A DNA stretch of 64,000 bases from Korobacter sp963758505 (lineage in GTDB: Bacteria; Acidobacteriota; Terriglobia; Terriglobales; Acidobacteriaceae): positions 620,001 to 684,000 of the forward strand of contig CAVWVJ010000001.1 of the NCBI GenBank assembly GCA_963758505.1, in the 5' to 3' direction. The translations under genes were made by a program, and so were the position numbers. Under the pieces are notes generated by a model. That model made no database searches. It was not told where the DNA came from and saw nothing but the letters and a program-made list of their open reading frames with translations. Below are positions 8,622 to 18,911 of the stretch, piece after piece. Positions within the stretch are counted from its first letter, which is position 1; every line of letters begins with the position of its first letter.

Positions 8622-9383
8622 ATGGAGATCGAGATGGCATTTTCGAAAAACATACGTCAGGCGGCGCTGCTATTGGCGGCGGTTGCTGGGTTCGCGATCG
8701 CGGGCTCGGCGTCGGTCACCGCAGACAGCAGCCTGCAACAGAGTGTGGAAAGCAAGCTGAAGAACAAAGAATTCAAGCAAGTGGCCGTCGAGTCGAACAA
8801 CGGGATCGTCACCTTGACGGGAACGGTGGACAAGTACCAGGCGAAGGTAGATGCGGAGAAAAAAGCCCGCAAGATCGCCAACGTCAAAGAGGTGGACGAC
8901 CAGATCCAGGTCGGCGGCAGGCAAGTGCCGGACGCGGAGTTGCAGAACACGCTGAACCGCAAGCTTGCCTACGACCGCTGGGGCTATGGGCACGTGTTTA
9001 ACAACATCGTGGCCACGGTGCAGGACGGCACGGTGACGCTGGAAGGCGAGGCGCGCTGGCAGCCGGATAAAGACTCGGCGATGGCGCTGGTCGATAACCA
9101 GGATGGGGTGAAGGACGTGGTGGATCGCGTCAAGATCCTGCCGACGTCGATTTACGACGATGAGTTGCGGGCCCGCGAGTTCCGCGCGCTCTATGGCGAT
9201 TCGTCGCTGTCGCGTTACGGTGCGGATCCGCGCATGCCGATTCGGATCGTGGTCGATCACGGACATGTGACGCTCTATGGCACGGTGCAATCGGAGATGG
9301 ATAAAAACATTGCCGGGATTCGCGCCAACGGAGTCTTCGGAGCGTTTACGGTGGAGAACCACCTGATGGTGAATAAAGGGTAA
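8622..9383 (+). CDS. Periplasmic protein with three BON domains
   Basis: A 253-aa exported protein. A signal peptide (MAFSKNIRQAALLLAAVAGF, cleavage near SASVTA) is followed by three BON-like modules of about 60 aa each (around residues 38-95, 100-170 and 185-250). Each carries the GxVTLxG core (GIVTLTGTVD, GTVTLEGEAR, GHVTLYGTVQ). BON domains occur in OsmY-like periplasmic proteins and are thought to bind membranes or phospholipid. Two starts are possible: the ATG at 8622 with GGGGAG 4 bases before it, or the ATG at 8634 with GGAG 6 bases before it; the latter gives the cleaner signal peptide. A strong terminator follows at 9409. Confidence 0.85.
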   Translation: MEIEMAFSKNIRQAALLLAAVAGFAIAGSASVTADSSLQQSVESKLKNKEFKQVAVESNNGIVTLTGTVDKYQAKVDAEKKARKIANVKEVDDQIQVGGRQVPDAELQNTLNRKLAYDRWGYGHVFNNIVATVQDGTVTLEGEARWQPDKDSAMALVDNQDGVKDVVDRVKILPTSIYDDELRAREFRALYGDSSLSRYGADPRMPIRIVVDHGHVTLYGTVQSEMDKNIAGIRANGVFGAFTVENHLMVNKG

Positions 9384-9408
9384 GAAGATCAGTCTCGAAG
9401 TCCCTCAG

Positions 9409-9437
9409 GGGCACGGAAAACCGTGCCTCGTTTTTTT
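9409..9437 (+). terminator. Rho-independent terminator after the BON gene
   Basis: The stem is GGCACGG-AAAA-CCGTGCC (arms 9410-9416 and 9421-9427), followed by TCG and seven T residues. It lies 26 bases after the stop codon at 9383. A textbook intrinsic terminator for the plus strand. Confidence 0.88.
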
Positions 9438-9548
9438 GGTTCCCGTTTCCATGAGCGAATACCGCGAAAGTTACCTTGGCGTCGCCCACGATGCGGGGCG
9501 CACCGTTTATTCTGTAATGTCGGAAGAATTCGTTACATGGAGAGTGGA

Positions 9549-10517
9549 ATGAGCAGGAAGATCGCGGTACTGACGAGCGGCGGCGATGCCCCCGGCATGA
9601 ATGCCGCCATCCGCTCAGTGACGCGTTGCGCCCTCGCCAAGGGTTGGGACGTGTTCGGGGTGAACCAGGGGTACTCGGGCCTTGTGGCCGGCGACTATCA
9701 GCAACTTACGGCGCGCGACGTGGGCGGGCTGCTTTCCAAAGGCGGCACCATGCTGGGCAGCGCGCGCTGTCCGGATTTCGTGAAGGAGGAGGTGCGCGAG
9801 AGGGCGTTGCGCAATCTCAACCGGCATGGGATTTCGTCGCTGGTGGTGATTGGCGGCAATGGCTCGCAGACAGGGGCGGCGTCGCTCAACGACATGGGGT
9901 TCCCGACCGTTGGAGTGGCGTCCACGATTGACAACGATTTGCTGGGCTCAGAAATCACGATCGGGGTCGATACGGCGCTGAACATTGCGCTGGAGGCGAT
10001 CGACCGGTTGCGGGTGACGGCGGCTTCGCATCAGCGTGGCTTCCTGATCGAGGTGATGGGGCGCAACTGCGGGTATCTCGCGCTGATGGCGGGGATTGCG
10101 GGAGGCGCGGAACTGGTACTGCTGCCGGAGATCGATTTTGAGCCCGACGAAATCGGCGAGGCGATTCATGATGCCTACCGTCGCGGCAAGTCGCATGCGA
10201 TGGTCGTGGTGGCGGAGGGCGCGAAGTACAACGCCCAGGCACTGGTACAACACTTCAAGGACAAGAACACGGGCTTCGAGCTGCGCGCTACGATTCTCGG
10301 CCACGTGCAACGCGGTGGAGTGCCCACGGCTTACGACCGGCTGCTGGCGTCCCGGCTCGGAGCGGGAGCCGTGGATGCATTGGAGAAAGGGATTTCCGGA
10401 GTTGTTGTCGGCATGACCCAGGGGGTTGTGTCCACTACGCCGTACTCGGAAGTGGTCGGGAAGACCAAGGGCATTTCGCCGGAGATTTACCAGCTCGCAC
10501 ATGTGCTGTCGCGATAA
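9549..10517 (+). CDS. pfkA: 6-phosphofructokinase (group III / mixed-substrate type)
   Basis: A 322-aa PfkA-family enzyme, the usual length. It would phosphorylate fructose 6-phosphate to the 1,6-bisphosphate in glycolysis. Visible motifs are TSGGDAPGMNAAIR at 9-22, GGNGS at 102-106, STIDND at 125-130 with the catalytic Asp128, and EVMGRNCGYLA for sugar binding. The Gly after N104 argues for ATP as donor, since PPi enzymes usually have Asp there. However, the residue before TIDND is Ser rather than the Gly or Lys that distinguishes the classical groups, so donor specificity is open. The frame is open upstream, but the ATG at 9549 has GGAG 6 bases before it and fits the family start. Confidence 0.93.
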   Translation: MSRKIAVLTSGGDAPGMNAAIRSVTRCALAKGWDVFGVNQGYSGLVAGDYQQLTARDVGGLLSKGGTMLGSARCPDFVKEEVRERALRNLNRHGISSLVVIGGNGSQTGAASLNDMGFPTVGVASTIDNDLLGSEITIGVDTALNIALEAIDRLRVTAASHQRGFLIEVMGRNCGYLALMAGIAGGAELVLLPEIDFEPDEIGEAIHDAYRRGKSHAMVVVAEGAKYNAQALVQHFKDKNTGFELRATILGHVQRGGVPTAYDRLLASRLGAGAVDALEKGISGVVVGMTQGVVSTTPYSEVVGKTKGISPEIYQLAHVLSR

Positions 10518-10556
10518 AGAAATCCCCGCTCGCAAGGAGCGGAGCTTGCAATCCAG

Positions 10557-13500
10557 TTAGAAGTTGAATTTCATGGCGAGCTGTACCTGGCGCGGCGGCA
10601 TGGCATTCACGATCTGCCCGAAGCCGGCGCTGCTGATATTTCCGTTCACCGCAGCGGCGCCGAAGAATTGCGCATGATTGAAGACATTGAAGCCTTCCAT
10701 GCGGAATTGCAGGGCCTTTCCCTCCGTAAGCTGGATCTCCTTTTGCAGCGCCACATCGAAGTTCTCTAAGCCCGGTCCATAGAAGAAGCGGCGTGCCGCG
10801 TTGCCGATCTGGCCAAGGTAAGGAGTGACGTCGCCTGGGAAGAGCGCGGTGTTGAAGGCGGCGCGGCCGTTGCGTGGATCGGTGTTGATCTCAAGGTTGC
10901 CGGGAAGGTAGTAGGGCGTGTCCACCCCATTATTGTTGATTCCGTTGGGCATGCTTCCGAGCAGCGAGCTGTCGGTGTTGTTGTAGAGGGTGACGGGCAG
11001 GCCGGTGGCGAAGCGCGAGATGCCGGAGAGATACCAGCCCTGCGTCCAGCGATTGGCTGCGTGCAAGACGGCATCCAGCGGCAACTTGTAGCGGTAGCTG
11101 ACTACCACGTTGTGCCGAAGGTCGAAGGAAGAGATCGCCTTGGTCATCGCCGCGCCCATCGGGTACACGGGTTCGGAGAGACTGGAAGAATCGTCCAGAG
11201 ATTTTCCATAGGTATAACCGGCGTTCAGCTCGAACGACTTTCCGGTGTGGCGCACAGAAGCGTCGAAGGAGTTGTAGTTCGAGAAGCCAATGGTCTTCTG
11301 GTAGGTGATGCCATCGAACGCCGTGCTGAAGGGTCCGCGGACCTGGACCGTCTGACCGTTTGCCTTGGTGAACGGTGCCGCCTTCGCTGAAAGGACCGCA
11401 GGTCGCGGTGCCCGGCATCACCTGGCTGGGCTGGCTCACGCTGAGGCAGGCCGCGGCGTTGCCGGGATCGGCCGAGGTCAGCACGAGCAGGTGGTGGGCT
11501 TGCGATCCGATGTAGCTGAGGGTGAAGAAGGTGTTGCCGGGGAGTTCGCGCTCCCACGAGAGCGAATAGCTTTCGGTATAAGGCGAAGTGTTTCGGTAGT
11601 AGAACGCGGGATCGCCGGTGATGGGATTGTACTTCGACCAATCCACGGTGTTGTTGGGATGGCTTTGCGAGGCGCCGTATGCCGGGATGGGCGAGGGATA
11701 GGGCTGGCCGTCGCTCTGCCCGGTGGTGGCAGAGACGAACGGCTCGTTGAAGAGCGGATGCCCGCCGGTGCTGTCGTAATCGTAGCCGTAGGGCGCGCAG
11801 GCGCTCATGATCCCGGCGGAGAGTCCTTCAAACGCGGTGTAGAAGATGCCCGCGCCGACGCGGATGCTGCTCTTGCCGGGACCGCCAAAGATGTCGCCGA
11901 GAAGACCGCGATCGATGTCCGGCGAATAGCTGACGCCGATGCGGGGGACGAAGTTCGTCCACTTGGTGGGCGCGAGGGTGGAGGGGATGCCGTCGTCGCC
12001 AGGGAAGACGATGCCCTCCGGGGCGCCGGGATAGACCTTGGATTGCTGGCCGAGTACGAAGGTCTGGAGCTGATTGTATTTTTCACGCCACGGCGGCAGG
12101 ACGTCCCAGCGCAAGCCGTAGTTGAGCGTCAGGTTCGGCCGCGCCCGCCAGCTATCCTGCGCAAATAGTCCGATGTAGTGATTACGAATGTAGAACGGAT
12201 TGGCGTCGCCCTGCTCGTAGGTGCTGGCGATGCCGAGCAGGTAGTCGGCGAAGTCGGAGCCGGTTTCGGTTCCCTGGAAGACGAACGAGCCGTTGTTGAT
12301 GGAATTGGATTGAATGTTGACCTGGTCGAGGTGGAAGCTGCCGCCGATCTTCAACGTGTGCGTGCCGATGACGCGGGTGAAGGCGTCGTTCCACTGGAAG
12401 GTATTGTTGACCTGGCGCTCGCCGGTGACGTCCACGCCGATGGTGAAATCGTTGAAGGCAACGTTTTCGATTCCCTCGATCGCTGGGTTGAGGGGCACGA
12501 TCCCCAGCGTTCCCGTGCCTTCCACGAAACCTTGCGAGGCCAGGGTAGGGCCTACGCCGCCGACCGGTTGGCCGACGATGTTGGCGGCGCGCATAAAACT
12601 GAAGTGCGCTTCGTTCACGCTGTGGGAGCCCCAGGTTTTGGTGAGCGCAAGACTTATAAGCTGCGCGCGGCCGTTGGAGAGGGCGTTGAATCCGGGAACG
12701 TTGGCGCCGCCCTGTCCAGTGGGATAAGGATTGTCCATGGCGTACTGGTCGAGAAAGTAGTAGCCGGAGAGATTGCCGTAGCGGGTGGCGAGGTCGAGGC
12801 GGGCAGCGGCTTTGTTGTCCGCGAGGGTTTCGTTCTGCGAAGAGGTCGAATAGAGGTTGTTGCCGACATTCGCGGTGGGAATGAAGGACAGCAGCGACTT
12901 CGCCGGCGCCGACCAGATGGAGGCGGGAAGGTTGGCATTGGGAAACACGCATTGTGCGCTGCTCACGCAGCCGACGCGGTAATACGGCTCGCCGGCAGAG
13001 ACCGCGTAGCCCAGCTTCTGGCCGAGTTGGCTGGCCCAGTAGGTCGTGCTCACCGTGCCGGTCAGCTGGCTGGCGAGGTCGAGAAGGTTTCCTTCGCGAT
13101 CGGCGGCGCTGGGCACCACGATGTTGCCGGTTTCCTGGCCCTGTGTCATCCCGGTGCCCTGGTAATCGAAAAAGAAATACGCTTTGTCTTTGCGGACTGG
13201 ACCACCGACGGTGCCGCCGTATTGATTGCGGTCATAGCGAGCGCGTTCGGTGGCGAAGTAGTTGCGGGAGTCGAGAGCGGTGTTGCGCAGGAACTCGAAG
13301 GCACTGCCGTGCACCTGGTTGCTGCCGGATTTTGTTGTTACCAGGACTTGTCCGCCGCTGAAGTTGCCATACTCGGCGTTGAAGTTGCTGGTGAGCACCT
13401 GGAAGTCGCCGATGGCGTCGAGGTTAGGAATGATCGCGGTGCCGTTATTGAAATCTTCTTCGACGAGGCTGCCGTTCACGGCGAATCCGTTGGCGGTTTC

Positions 13501-14115
13501 GCGCTGGCCGCTGACGGATAGGTTGCCCGGGTTGAGATCGCCGGAGGGCGGCGTCGAGGCGCAGCCCGACATGACGACCGCATTGGGCTGAGCTGAGCTG
13601 GCGGGGATGACCCCCGGCTGCAGCGCGAGAAGATCGGTAAAGCTGCGGCCATTGAGGGGAACCGCGGTCATCGTTTTCGCCGAGATCAGTTCTCCGATCT
13701 GCGTGGTGCTGGTGTCGATTTGCAGCTGTTCCTCGGAGACTTCGATGATTTCCGAGGTGGAGAGCAGCGAGAGGGTGGCCTCGAGATGAAGGGCATCCCC
13801 GGCGGCAATGTCGATCTCGGAAGTGAAGGGCGCAAATCCTCCGGCAGTGACTTTGAGCTGGTAGTGGCCGGGCGCGAGAGTGGAGAAGGAAAAGGTTCCA
13901 TCGTTGCCGGCGGTGGCGGCCTGGTCGGTGCCATCGTGGCGGAGGATGACGGTCGCACCGGAGACCACCGCTCCGGTCTGGTCGAGGACCGAACCCGCGA
14001 AGCTGCCGGGATCGGCGGCGGCTGCAAAGGTACTGAATAGAAAGAGCACCAGAAAGAATCGCAATGCTTCGGAGGAGCGGCCCTCGAAAAGCGATTTTAT
14101 GAAATTGAAAATCAT
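10557..14115 (-). CDS. Oar-like TonB-dependent receptor with carboxypeptidase regulatory-like domain (one frame break)
   Basis: An outer-membrane receptor of nearly 1190 aa. It has a signal sequence (FFLVLFLFSTFAAA), a carboxypeptidase regulatory-like beta-sandwich (about residues 38-125, GSFAGSVLDQTGAVVSGATV), a plug domain (TAVPLNGRSFTDLLALQPGV) and a long beta-barrel ending in the terminal aromatic strand QLAMKFNF. Such receptors probably import large glycans, peptides or iron complexes using TonB energy. The frame changes near 11370: upstream of it (N-terminal) the protein reads GPFSEGGTV, and downstream it continues in another frame as TKANGQTVQVRGPFSTAFDG. Removing one base restores a continuous receptor. 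The ATG at 14115 is preferred over the TTG 2 codons earlier. A palindromic box at 14150 precedes it. Confidence 0.88.
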
Positions 14116-14149
14116 GTTCAAAATCGTAAGTGGCTGCGGCGGGACTGGC

Positions 14150-14165
14150 TGTGACCTAGGTCACG
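14150..14165. promoter_or_regulatory. CRP/FNR-type palindrome upstream of the TonB receptor
   Basis: TGTGACCTAGGTCACG; the inner 14 bases GTGACCTAGGTCAC are a perfect palindrome. It fits TGTGA-N6-TCACA with one mismatch. It lies 34 bases before the receptor start on the minus strand and about 100 bases before the divergent aminotransferase gene. Similar boxes precede feoB, the carboxyltransferase locus and the radical SAM gene. Confidence 0.6.
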
Positions 14166-14264
14166 CCGCCGGGTGATGGATTGCCCGACCGGAGGAAGCT
14201 CTTCTTTTTGGCGGATTCGTCATACAATGCTGCACAACCCGTTGGGAATGCCTGGGAGCACACA

Positions 14265-15468
14265 ATGAAATTTGAAAAGGGTGGGAACGCCGGCGGCACG
14301 CTGCGTCTCAATCGACGTTCATTCCTTCGCGCCGCTTCATTTGCCGGCGCGGCGGCTGCGGTTGGCTCGTTCTGCGAATCGCAATTCGCCTTTGCGCAGG
14401 CGCGGCATCATGAGCCCCATCCGGAGAATGTCGTATTCCTGAATGCGAATGAGAACCCGCTTGGCCCGTGCGAAGCGGCGCGCGCTGCCATGATCGAAGG
14501 CGTGGTGCAGAGTGGCCGCTATCACGACGAATACAACGAGGAAGTGACCAATCTTTTTGCCTCGCAAAACGGATTGAAGCCCGAGTACGTGCAGCCGTAC
14601 TCCGGGTCGAGCCAGCCGATCGCGTACTCGGTGTTTGCTTTCTGCACGCCGCAGAGGGGTGTGGTGATGGGAACGCCGGGGTACGAGTCGGCCTCGTTCA
14701 CCGCGAAGGCTTGCGGAGTGCCGGTAGCGGATGTGCCGCTCACGAAGGAAGGGGCTCACGATGTGAAGGCGATGGTGGCGGCCAGTGCCAGTCCGGGGAT
14801 GTACTACATCGCGAATCCCAATAATCCGACGGGCACGATCACGAGCCGCGCCGATATCGAGTGGCTGCTGGCGAACAAGCCGCAGGGATCGGTGCTGGTG
14901 CTCGACGAGGCGTACATCCACTTCAGCGATGCCACGCCGGGCGTCGACCTCGTCGCTGCCGGAAAAGATATCGTCGTGTTGCGGACGTTCAGCAAACTGT
15001 ATGGCATGGCGGGCGCTAGGCTCGGGTTGGTGGTCGCGCGGCCCGATCTATTGAAGCGGGTCAACGACAAGGGAGGCTTCACGTTCTGTCCGGTGCCCGC
15101 GATGAAGGCGGGGATCGCCAGCCTCAACGATGCGGAAGTGATCGCGAAGCGCAAGAAGATCAATGCGTCGGCGCGGCAGGAGACGCTGGAGTGGCTCAGC
15201 TCCCAGGGTTACGCCTGCACCGCTTCGCAGGCGAACTGCTTCATGGTGGATGCGAAACGTCCGACCCAGGTGGTGATCGATGCGCATGGCGTTGCAGGGG
15301 GTGCTGATTGGGCGTCCGTGGCCAGTGTGGCCGACGCATGTGCGGATCACCGTAGGGACGCCGGAGGAGATGGCGCGCTTTCGCACGGCTTTCGAGCAAG
15401 TGATGGAGAAGCCTGCCAGCGCGGCCGTTCGCCGGCATTCCACCTCGCGAACCGCGAGGTTCAGCTAG
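14265..15468 (+). CDS. PLP-dependent aminotransferase, HisC-like, with Tat signal (one frame break)
   Basis: A fold-type I aminotransferase of about 400 aa, close to histidinol-phosphate aminotransferase. It shows NANENPLGPC, the PLP-region motif NPNNPTGT, LDEAYIHF, and the lysine motif FSKLYGMAGARLG. The N-terminus is not that of a cytoplasmic HisC: NRRSFLRAASFAGAAAAV is a twin-arginine signal, followed by an Ala-rich core and FAFAQA. The protein may therefore be exported folded. The frame breaks near 15278: deleting one base turns VVIDAHGVAGG into VVIDAMALQGVLIGRPWPVW, which continues to the stop at 15468. The last 8 bases overlap the convergent rsm22 gene. The ATG at 14265 has GGGAG before it. 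Confidence 0.82.
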
Positions 15469-16430
15469 GCGGCCAGCGGTCGCCCCAGGCGGCCTTGCGG
15501 GCGGCGCGGTAGCGCTCTTTCTGCGACTTGGTGACGGTGGCCTGCTTCAGTTCATCGGTTGCGCAAACTTGCAACTGAACATAGCCGGAGTGGATCTGGG
15601 GATGGCGCACGATTCTTCCTCTGCGGAGCGGAACCGGCAGCCGGGTAGCAGCCAGGTAGGAAAACTTTTCATCTTCATAGCCGAGCGAACCGCCCTTGAG
15701 GCGCCGGTGCTCCGCGGTCCGTTCCAAGCGTTCGGCAAAGTGGCACCAATCTCCGACGAAGCAGCAGAGGACACCCGCGCTCGTGGGGACAGGGAGCCGC
15801 GATGACGGAACCTGCCGCGATCAATTGTTGCCGGATCTCGGCCATGCGTGCAAAGGCCTTCGGCGTTCCGGGCTCGATCAACACCAGCACTTGCGCGGCT
15901 TGAGCACAGGCATCCACCAGGCGGCGTGCGTCGCCCCTATTCAGTTCGCCGAGAACGTAGGAGAGGACGATGAGGTCGTGCGGTTCGGGGGTGAGGTTAC
16001 GGATGTCGGCGTTGGTCCAGCGCGCATCGCGGAGGGCGGGGTGCGGCGATTCGGCTGCCAGAGTTTTACCCATCCTCGCCAGATCGAGGTCGCGTTCGAC
16101 CAGGGAGATCGATTCGACGGAAGGGAAATGCTCAAGCGCTGCCCAGGCGGCGGTACCGGGTCCGGCCCCGAGATCGAGGAGCGATTTCGGTTGGAAGTCG
16201 GGAAGCGCCTCGCGCACCTGGAAAAAGACATGAGAGCAAGCAGCAAAGGTTGCGGGCATGCGCACTTGCAGGTAGGCCAGGCGGTGAGCCGCGCTTTTTA
16301 AGGGAGCCAATGCGAAGTCGCCGCTGCGATAGGCATCGCTGATCTCGGCAGCGGCGCTGGTTCGCTGGGCCGCAGGCGTCCGATCGACCTGCAAGTCAAT
16401 GGCGTGCTGTAGCTCATGGGGAAGCCGCAT
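15461..16430 (-). CDS. Rsm22-family small ribosomal subunit methyltransferase-like protein (one frame break)
   Basis: A protein of about 322 aa of the Rsm22/METTL17 family. The N-terminal helices (MRLPHELQHAIDLQVDRTPA) precede a SAM-binding domain with SLLDLGAGPGTAAWAAL, and the C-terminus has the family cysteine motif. The N-terminal frame reads CPHERGCPL and then loses sense near 15762. One frame over, the protein continues GDWCHFAERLERT and KGGSLGYEDEKFSYLAATR to the stop at 15461, so a single extra base explains the break. In mitochondria this family binds an Fe-S cluster and supports small-subunit assembly; the bacterial role is not settled. The ATG at 16430 is 2 codons inside a GTG start. 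Confidence 0.83.
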
Positions 16431-16559
16431 AACCACTTAGTTAACCACAGAGGCGGCGGAGGAACGCGCGGCGCCCTCCGAACCCTGCCGCGACCCTCGC
16501 TGTCCTCCGTGCTCCGGTCCGTCTTGAAATTGAAAACTGTGTTCAGAAACACAGGTCAG

Positions 16560-16575
16560 AGTGACTTAAATCACA
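16560..16575. promoter_or_regulatory. CRP/FNR-type box upstream of feoB
   Basis: AGTGACTTAAATCACA matches TGTGA-N6-TCACA at 9 of 10 fixed positions. It ends 46 bases before the feoB ATG. Fe(II) uptake by Feo is induced by FNR under anoxia in enterobacteria, which makes this position plausible for a related regulator. Confidence 0.6.
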
Positions 16576-16621
16576 TCGGATTGTATTTCCTGCCGATAGC
16601 CTTAGGGTGCAGCAGGAGATT

Positions 16622-18531
16622 ATGCGGATCGCCCTGGCAGGCCAACCCAATTGCGGGAAGAGCACGATCCTTAACTATGTTGCGGGCTACCGCTCCGAGA
16701 CGGCCAATTTTCCGGGCAGCTCGGTGAAGGTCACGACCGGATCGATTCGTTTCAACGGGGTGGTCGCGGAACTGGTGGACCTTCCCGGCACCTACACGCT
16801 GAGCGGATCAAACCGCGCCGAGTCGATTGCCGGCGAATACCTGCTCGATCACAACATCGATCTCATCATCAATGTCATTGACGCATCGTTGCTCTGTCGC
16901 AGCCTGGAACTGACGCTCGAGTTACGCGAGCTCGGAATTCCGATGGTGGTCTGCCTCAATATGGCCGACGATGCCGCGCGCAAGGGCATCACCATCCACG
17001 CATCGCAGCTGAGCGAACGGCTGGGCGTGCCGGTGGTGGAGACGATTGCGCGGCGCGGCGAAGGCTTCGACCGCCTCTTTGCCGCGATCAAGAGCACGCT
17101 GCACGTCCCCCCTTTGAAATCCGCGGCGCTGCCGTGGGACCGCGATGTCGATTCGGTTGTCGAGCGGGTAGAGCAGATGATTGGCGAGGCTGGGGATAAG
17201 AGCAACTATCCCAGCCGTTTCCGCGCGATTCGCTATCTTGAGACGGGATGCTGCGATTCACTCCGCGCGCCGGAAATCGCAGCCGTGGCCAGCAAGTGGC
17301 GGACGGCACTGGAGCGCAAACGGGGAAGGTCCGCCGATGCCATTGTGATGTCGGAGCGGCACGACATCAGCCTGCGGCTCTTCGAGCAGGTCGCAACCGT
17401 GGGCAAGCCACAGTCGGACATTCGCAACCAGCTCGACGCGGTGGTGACTCACCCGGTGTGGGGCTATGTGTTCCTCATTGCGCTTGCTGGTGGGATTCTT
17501 CTGGATTGTCTTCGGCATTGGATCGCGACTGGAGGACCTGCTGCAGGCGCATCTGGCAAGCGGCTTCGAGAGCATCAGTCGCGGCATGGATCCGCATACA
17601 CTTCGTTTTACGCTTTTGAAGAGCGGCTGGGATGGACTGGTCGGCGGCGCGGCCATCGTCCTGCCGTATCTGGTCCCGTTCCTCTTTGGACTGGCGCTGC
17701 TGGAAGATATCGGCTACCTGCCGCGGGTAGCGTACCTGATGGACGGCCTGCTGCACCGCATCGGGCTGCATGGAACCTCGATGCTGCCGCTCATCCTGGG
17801 CTACGGATGCAGCGTGCCGGCGTGCATGGCGGCGCGCATCCTGCCCTCGCGACGCGACCGGTTCATTGCAACCGTGCTGGCCATCCTGATCCCCTGCTCG
17901 GCACGATCGAATGTGATCTTCGCGCTGGTCGCGTTTTATCTCGGTCCCTGGTGGGCGCTGGCTGTTTTCCTGCTGAATATTCTGGTGGTGATTTTTTCCG
18001 GTTGGATGATGCGGCTGATCTGGCCGGAGGTCTCGCCGGGCATGGTGTTGGAGGTTCCGCGCTATCAGTGGCCGCGTCTCAGCATCCTCACCAAGAAGAT
18101 CTGGCTCCGGCTGCGCGAGTTCATCGTGCTGAGCTGGCCGATGCTGATTGGCGGCAGCGTGGTTTTGGGCTTGGCGACCTTCTATGGCTGGGACCACCTC
18201 ATCAACCTCTCGCTCTCGCCATTGACCCGTCTGCTGGGGTTGCCGTTCGCCACGGGCACTACGCTGATCTTCGGATTGTTGCGTAAGGAATTGACGTTGA
18301 TCATGCTCACGCAGGCGCTGGGGACGACCCATATCAACCAGGTCATGACGACGACGCAGATTGTCGGGCTACACATTGTTCATCACGTTCTATATGCCGT
18401 GCCTGGCGACGGTGGCGGCGTTGGCGCGCGAGGTGGGGAAGAAATTGACGACCTACGCCATGGCGTACACCTTTGCGCTGGCGGTATTTGTCAGCCTGAT
18501 GACGCGGGTGATCGGCAGCGTTTTGCGATAG
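16622..18531 (+). CDS. feoB: Ferrous iron transport protein B, FeoB (two frame breaks)
   Basis: FeoB imports Fe(II) across the inner membrane. The N-terminal G domain has G1 GQPNCGKST, DLPGTYTLSG (G3) and NMAD in place of NKxD (G4). A helical spacer follows, then the membrane core with VLPYLVPFLFGLALLEDIGY and GYGCSVPACMAARIL. The reading frame changes twice. Near 17485 an extra T breaks VFLIAL-LVGFFWIVFGIG. Near 18368 an extra G breaks TQIVG-YTLFITFYMPCLAT. With both corrected the protein is about 636 aa, normal for FeoB, and ends SLMTRVIGSVLR. AGGAG precedes the ATG at 16622. feoA follows, so the order is feoB-feoA, the reverse of E. coli. Confidence 0.92.
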
Positions 18532-18588
18532 TGCAGTGTGACGGAGAGCACAGTGGGAATTCTGATTGAACCTGTATGTTGGGAGCTG

Positions 18589-18846
18589 ATGGCTGTCAAA
18601 GGCGGATCGCATAAAGGGGCTATTTCGCTCGACCGGGTAGCTCCGCACAGCGAAGTGGAGATCGTCTCCCTCCCCAACGACGCCGGGCAGATGCGTATCC
18701 TGGAACAGCTCGGCGTAAGGGAAGACGAGCGCGGCCGGGTGCGTTCTGCCGCTCCTCTCGGCGGTCCGATCCTCCTCGAGATCAGCGGCAGCGCAGTGGC
18801 GATCGCCCGCGGCGTAGCGAAGAAGATCAAAGTACGAGTGGTGTAG
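18589..18846 (+). CDS. feoA: FeoA-like protein
   Basis: A small SH3-like FeoA protein that would bind FeoB and regulate Fe(II) transport. From the ATG at 18589 it is 85 aa, the usual size, with ISLDRVAPHSEVEIVSLPND, MRILEQLGVREDERGRV and the terminal strand VAIARGVAKKIKVRVV. A GTG at 18538 would add 17 residues, but it has no ribosome binding site, while GGGAG sits 3 bases before the chosen ATG. It lies 57 bases after feoB, in the same direction. A weak TGTGA-N6-GCACA sequence spans 18537-18552 in this gap. Confidence 0.85.
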   Translation: MAVKGGSHKGAISLDRVAPHSEVEIVSLPNDAGQMRILEQLGVREDERGRVRSAAPLGGPILLEISGSAVAIARGVAKKIKVRVV

Positions 18847-18911
18847 CCTGGTCTGGCTGCTTCCATCAGTCAGGGGACGACATTCTTCCCGCCGTTTCGT
18901 AACATCTCTTC

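Noticed and set aside
10526..10542. CCGCTC-GCAAG-GAGCGG hairpin after pfkA as a terminator
   Set aside because: Only a 6-bp stem and no U-tract.
12178..13521. Plus-strand open frame inside the TonB receptor gene
   Set aside because: Val/Glu/Gly-rich shadow of the receptor; the receptor has strong domain evidence on the minus strand.
18537..18552. CRP/FNR-type box between feoB and feoA
   Set aside because: One half-site is degenerate (GCACA) and it overlaps the region just after the feoB stop; too weak to list as a site.
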